DNA of 64,000 bases from Flavobacterium sp. ASV13 (GTDB taxonomy: Bacteria > Bacteroidota > Bacteroidia > Flavobacteriales > Flavobacteriaceae): positions 1 to 64,000 of the forward strand of contig NZ_JQJY01000008.1 in the NCBI RefSeq assembly GCF_000745775.1, read 5' to 3'. The position numbers and the translations under genes are program-made. The notes beneath the pieces are model-generated. The model searched no databases. It had not been told where the DNA came from and saw nothing but the letters and a program-made list of their open reading frames with translations. Below, piece after piece: positions 60,898 through 64,000 of the stretch; positions within the stretch are counted from its first letter, which is position 1, and each line of letters starts with the position of its first letter.

Positions 60898-61293
60898 TTA
60901 GTTTTTGATTATAAAACATTGATCTAGTTTTACTTCGCCCATCAAATCATCATATCCGACAATTCTCCCTTTTACAGTCACTATTTGGTCTTTTTTAATG
61001 GATAAATCCTGATCTTTAAAACTGCAGATAATAGTGCCGTCCAGAATTACTTCTTTTCCATTCAGAGCTGTTATTTTTCCTTTTATGGCAACGGCATTTT
61101 CAAGATATTTTTTGTTTGCAGCTTCTAAATCTGAAATAAATTCGGCTGTAATGGCAGCGGAACTAACTGTGAAATCTGTTTTTTCAGTTGCTAAATTTCG
61201 AGCTCCGCTATGCATTAAATAGTTATAAGAGAAAAAAATGATTAGGACAATTGCGAATAGTATTGAAATAATTATTTTGGTTTTTTTATTCAT
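60898..61293 (-). CDS. Membrane-anchored OB-fold protein (tRNA_anti-like)
   Basis: I take ATG 61293 (131 residues); ATG 61305 adds four residues. One membrane helix (IIISILFAIVLIIFFSYNYLM) precedes an OB-fold domain of about 80 residues: NAVAIKGKITALNGKEVILDGTIICSFKDQD and IVTVKGRIVGYDDLMGEVKLDQCFI. This is the tRNA_anti-like family, although a periplasmic orientation makes RNA binding unlikely. The shape recalls the haem chaperone CcmE, but the CcmE haem-binding histidine motif is absent. It overlaps the barrel gene closely (4-bp gap). Confidence 0.8.
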   Translation of the reverse strand: MNKKTKIIISILFAIVLIIFFSYNYLMHSGARNLATEKTDFTVSSAAITAEFISDLEAANKKYLENAVAIKGKITALNGKEVILDGTIICSFKDQDLSIKKDQIVTVKGRIVGYDDLMGEVKLDQCFIIKN

Positions 61294-61383
61294 TTCTTTT
61301 TTCAATTTGTTGATATTCAGAAAACATTATTATGGACTTATTTTGATTTCATCCTTAATAATGTTTTCTTCTATTTTATCAGT

Positions 61384-62295
61384 TTAAATAGCAAGCGGTA
61401 TATCTTTTACCGGAACTGGCCAAATTCCAGGACTTGGAAAACTAATTCCTTTGTTAGCGCCTCTTACCCCAGCATCTTGTCCGAAGTAATACAAAGGCCA
61501 TCCATTATAAGTCAATTGCACTTTTCCAAAAACGGTTATCGAACTGAATTTAGATTTATCAAGAACAGACGGAACAACAATTTTATCTGTTTCATAAATT
61601 GGCCATACCGCATTATTTGAAAAATCTTCTTTTGTGAAATTGTTTTTCTTGAAATTGTCATTTTTGAATGTGTACAATGTCAATCCTTTAGCATCAGTAA
61701 AATAGGTAGTTGTACCAACTCCAACAGTATAATCTGATTTGTAATTTTTGGTATCATGTCCTACAAGTTGACTTCTCACAATCATGATAGAATAATCTGG
61801 TTTTGCAATAAACCAAGTACCATCAACTCCGTCTCCTGAAGTTTTTCCAGCAGCTTCGGGAGTATTGACACCTGCGCCACCATATCCATCTCCGGCAGAC
61901 ATTGGTGCATAATAATACAAAGGCCAGCCTTTATAAGTCAATTGTTTTTTGCCAGAAGTAGTAGTAATCGAAGCAAAATCAGCTAATGTTAATCCGGTTC
62001 CTAATTTGTCGGCAGTTAAATTATCAACATTAAAAACAGGCCAAAAAGCTTCACATCCACCAGTACATGAAGATTGTCCGTTTGCATCTGTTGCGAAAAA
62101 ATATAAAGATCTTCCACTTTTATCTGTAAGGTAAGAGCCTAAAGTAGCGCTTGTAGCAAGGTTTACTTCTGTTTTTGTAACAGGAACTTCAGGAGGAGTG
62201 GGAGTAGTGTCACCACCATTGTCGCTGCTGCAGCTTATAAAAATTGATGTGATTGCAAGGGTTATTGCGGCGAATTTAAATAGTCTTAATTTCAT
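61384..62295 (-). CDS. Lipoprotein with secreted-repeat (Yx[FWY]xxD) domains
   Basis: The 303-residue lipoprotein has a lipobox FISC (Cys22) followed by SSDNGGDTTPTPP. Four copies of the secreted-repeat motif are visible: LTDKSGRSLYFFATD, LTYKGWPLYYYAPM, FTDAKGLTLYTFKND and LTYNGWPLYYFGQD, plus CTGGCEAFWPVF with two cysteines. These belong to the COG4315-type predicted lipoprotein family, whose function is unknown. The protein is the first gene of the operon. The last blocks (SFPSPGIWPV) lack the second Cys pair. Confidence 0.87.
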   Translation of the reverse strand: MKLRLFKFAAITLAITSIFISCSSDNGGDTTPTPPEVPVTKTEVNLATSATLGSYLTDKSGRSLYFFATDANGQSSCTGGCEAFWPVFNVDNLTADKLGTGLTLADFASITTTSGKKQLTYKGWPLYYYAPMSAGDGYGGAGVNTPEAAGKTSGDGVDGTWFIAKPDYSIMIVRSQLVGHDTKNYKSDYTVGVGTTTYFTDAKGLTLYTFKNDNFKKNNFTKEDFSNNAVWPIYETDKIVVPSVLDKSKFSSITVFGKVQLTYNGWPLYYFGQDAGVRGANKGISFPSPGIWPVPVKDIPLAI

Positions 62296-62600
62296 AATAC
62301 TTTGGATTTAAGTTATGTTAAATTGAAATGGACTTTACAGACTAGTAAAGTATTTTGGTTTAATGATTTTGTATCAAGATTTTCACTTGATTTTAATGGA
62401 CATTCTATTCGATAATTTTAGTATTACGAACTGTCCAGAGGAAATAATTTCAGATTTTTTAAGGGGTTCATTTTTTACTATTTTGATAAAATTCAATAGT
62501 AAAACAGTCTTGCGATAGAATACCCTACCTTAAGAATTGATATTTTGAAAAAAAAAGTAAAAAAAGTCTAAGATTTTTTTAAAACCTTGTAGGATTAAGA
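62296..62600. other. Intergenic region before the envelope operon
   Basis: The 305-bp gap lies between the receptor stop and the first lipoprotein gene, both leftward, so it should hold the operon promoter. I see no exact TAnnTTTG and no strong hairpin. GGACATTCTATTCGATAA and TTGCGATAGAATACCC are partly complementary. Confidence 0.4.
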
Positions 62601-64000
62601 TTAAAATGAAACTCTAAAACTCACATTTGGAGTTCGTTGCAGTGAAAATGTCTCCACTTCTTCAATAGAATTTGTTAGTGAACTTATTCTGTAATATTCG
62701 CTGATTTCATTTTTTCGATTAAGGATATTTAAAATAGAAACGCCTAATTTGTACTGAATCCCATTTACAGTTTCCCACTTGTAAGTCGAAGAAAAATTGA
62801 CTTGTGCAAAAGTGTGCAAATTGGTATTATTAGGTTTATTGTATACCAATGTAGGGTTTGAAAGATCAATTTGAGAATTGTCTGGAGAAGTTTTTGGTCG
62901 GCCCGAAGTCCATTTTGTTCCTAAAGCAATTTTGAAATTGTTTTTCTCATAAATTCCCGCCCAGCTTGCAGTATGCATTACTTCAAAGTTGTTAGGAAAA
63001 ACGGGATATTCATAATTAATAAAATGATAATTATTGTGGTTGTAGGTATAACTCAGCCAAGTCAAAAAATGATTCATTTTTTTCTGAACAAGCATTTCTG
63101 TTCCCCAGATTTCATAATCTCCGGTTGTTTTTACAAATTCCAATTGATTCTGAAAACCTTGACTTGAGGTTGTAATTCCGGTTACTTTTTTATAAAAATT
63201 TTCGATATCAAGCAACCAGCCTTTTTTTTCATAAGATAAGTTTAATGACAGTTGTCTGCTTTTCTGAATAGGAATTGTGGAATCGTTTGAGATAATCCAT
63301 CGTCTTTTTTCAATTCCGAAATAATCTTTCTGCAAATCAATAATTTGTTGGGAATTTTGACTTTTCATTTCGCCCAGCAATTCTAAGTTCAGACTTTTAT
63401 TGATTCCATAACCAAACTGAATTCTAGGTTCGGCGATAAATTTTTTAAATTTTTCGATATAATTGATTCGGGTTCCGGCCTTAAAATAAACTCTCGAAAT
63501 GGTGTCATTGTATTTTCCTTCCAAAATTAAAGCATGTGTTCTCAAAACATCTTTAACCTTACGATAGAAATCAGGATTGGTAACATCCTCTAAATTCGTG
63601 ACACCTATTTCGTTAAACTGATAACCATCATTTAAACTAAATTTAGAGCTAAGAATATGATTGTTTTCTAAGTTAACTCCGTTATTATTAACCGTATTCT
63701 CCTGAATCGCAATTTGATTTCCAAAAGTTGAGGTCTGATTGGCTAAAAGTTCGTAAGCCGAATTATAGACATTGATTTTAGTGGTATTAAAGTTGTTCCA
63801 ATTTCTTTTCCAGGCTAAATTCCCACCATAATTCTGTTGACGCAATATGTTGTTTTCTGATCTGAAAATATCATATACCGTCGCACTTTGAAAAACTTCC
63901 AGATTATCTTTAATCGTAATTAAATCAAGTACGATTTGATCTTTGTTTCCTATTTTCTGAACATATTTTAGCGTCGCATCATAAAAGCCGAATTTCTTGT
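62601..64000 (-). CDS. TonB-dependent receptor, C-terminal part (N-terminus outside window)
   Basis: The frame is open from the stop at 62601 to the window edge, so the protein is longer than the visible 466 residues. The visible part is barrel only, with alternating aromatic strands and large loops: LILEGKYNDTISRVYFKAGTRINY, NLELLGEMKSQNSQQ, RQLSLNLSYEKKGWLLDIENFYKKVTGIT, FLTWLSYTYNHNNYH and the terminal FSLQRTPNVSFRVSF. The pattern KVTGITTSSQG and EMLVQKKMNHF fits receptors of the FecA/CirA type in Bacteroidota. It ends 305 bp before the six-gene operon on the same strand. Substrate unknown. Confidence 0.88.
   Translation of the reverse strand, partial: KKFGFYDATLKYVQKIGNKDQIVLDLITIKDNLEVFQSATVYDIFRSENNILRQQNYGGNLAWKRNWNNFNTTKINVYNSAYELLANQTSTFGNQIAIQENTVNNNGVNLENNHILSSKFSLNDGYQFNEIGVTNLEDVTNPDFYRKVKDVLRTHALILEGKYNDTISRVYFKAGTRINYIEKFKKFIAEPRIQFGYGINKSLNLELLGEMKSQNSQQIIDLQKDYFGIEKRRWIISNDSTIPIQKSRQLSLNLSYEKKGWLLDIENFYKKVTGITTSSQGFQNQLEFVKTTGDYEIWGTEMLVQKKMNHFLTWLSYTYNHNNYHFINYEYPVFPNNFEVMHTASWAGIYEKNNFKIALGTKWTSGRPKTSPDNSQIDLSNPTLVYNKPNNTNLHTFAQVNFSSTYKWETVNGIQYKLGVSILNILNRKNEISEYYRISSLTNSIEEVETFSLQRTPNVSFRVSF

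Overview
The window looks like a chromosomal segment of a Flavobacterium-type member of the Bacteroidota. It is AT-rich and carries several lineage hallmarks: an adhesin-like protein built of SprB repeats, a SusC/SusD pair, a glycanase with a type IX secretion (T9SS) sorting domain, many TonB-dependent or beta-barrel outer-membrane proteins, and promoters of the TAnnTTTG type. Most genes are core or common accessory genes. I see no tRNA or rRNA gene, CRISPR array, prophage or transposase. The one clear RNA gene is RNase P RNA (rnpB).

Layout. 1-3.1 kb (-): the N-terminal part of a VWA plus SprB-repeat surface protein, cut by the window edge, with a small secreted companion gene. 3.6-8.3 kb (+): a polyphosphate operon (SixA-like phosphatase, ppk1, ppx), then a TMEM175-like channel and a Crp-type regulator. 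8.5-12.8 kb: an NAD(P)H oxidoreductase, dnaX with an apparent -1 frameshift at a ten-A run, three small proteins (NIPSNAP, NTF2-like, cupin) and a short conserved protein. 12.9-14.5 kb: rnpB and a dicarboxylate/amino-acid symporter. 15-20.8 kb: a two-component system divergent from an outer-membrane receptor-like protein, flanked by small barrels. 20.8-26.4 kb: rsmD, a DUF3822 protein, a RecD-like helicase, a DOPA-dioxygenase homologue and an unusual potassium-channel fusion.

26.4-46.7 kb: a PQQ-type beta-propeller, a methyltransferase, kdsB, a fused E1 alpha/beta 2-oxoacid dehydrogenase, an inactive-looking M1 peptidase fused to an outer-membrane barrel, a LOG-family protein, a secreted TonB-C-like protein, uvrA, a ClC channel, ggt, an ACP-phosphodiesterase-like gene and glmM. 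46.7-58.5 kb: a GH128-like glycanase, an LpxL-type acyltransferase, a rhomboid protease, a SIMPL protein, SusC/SusD and a TlpA-like thioredoxin. 58.6-62.3 kb (-): a compact six-gene envelope operon (CHRD lipoprotein, YceI, haem lipoprotein, DUF5777 barrel, membrane OB-fold protein, repeat lipoprotein), preceded by a TonB-dependent receptor that runs off the window.

The points most worth following are the dnaX recoding site, the six-gene envelope redox-like operon, the peptidase-barrel and channel fusions, the identical palindromes inside rnpB, a structured intergenic element near 36.55 kb, and several unrelated long-arm inverted repeats between genes.
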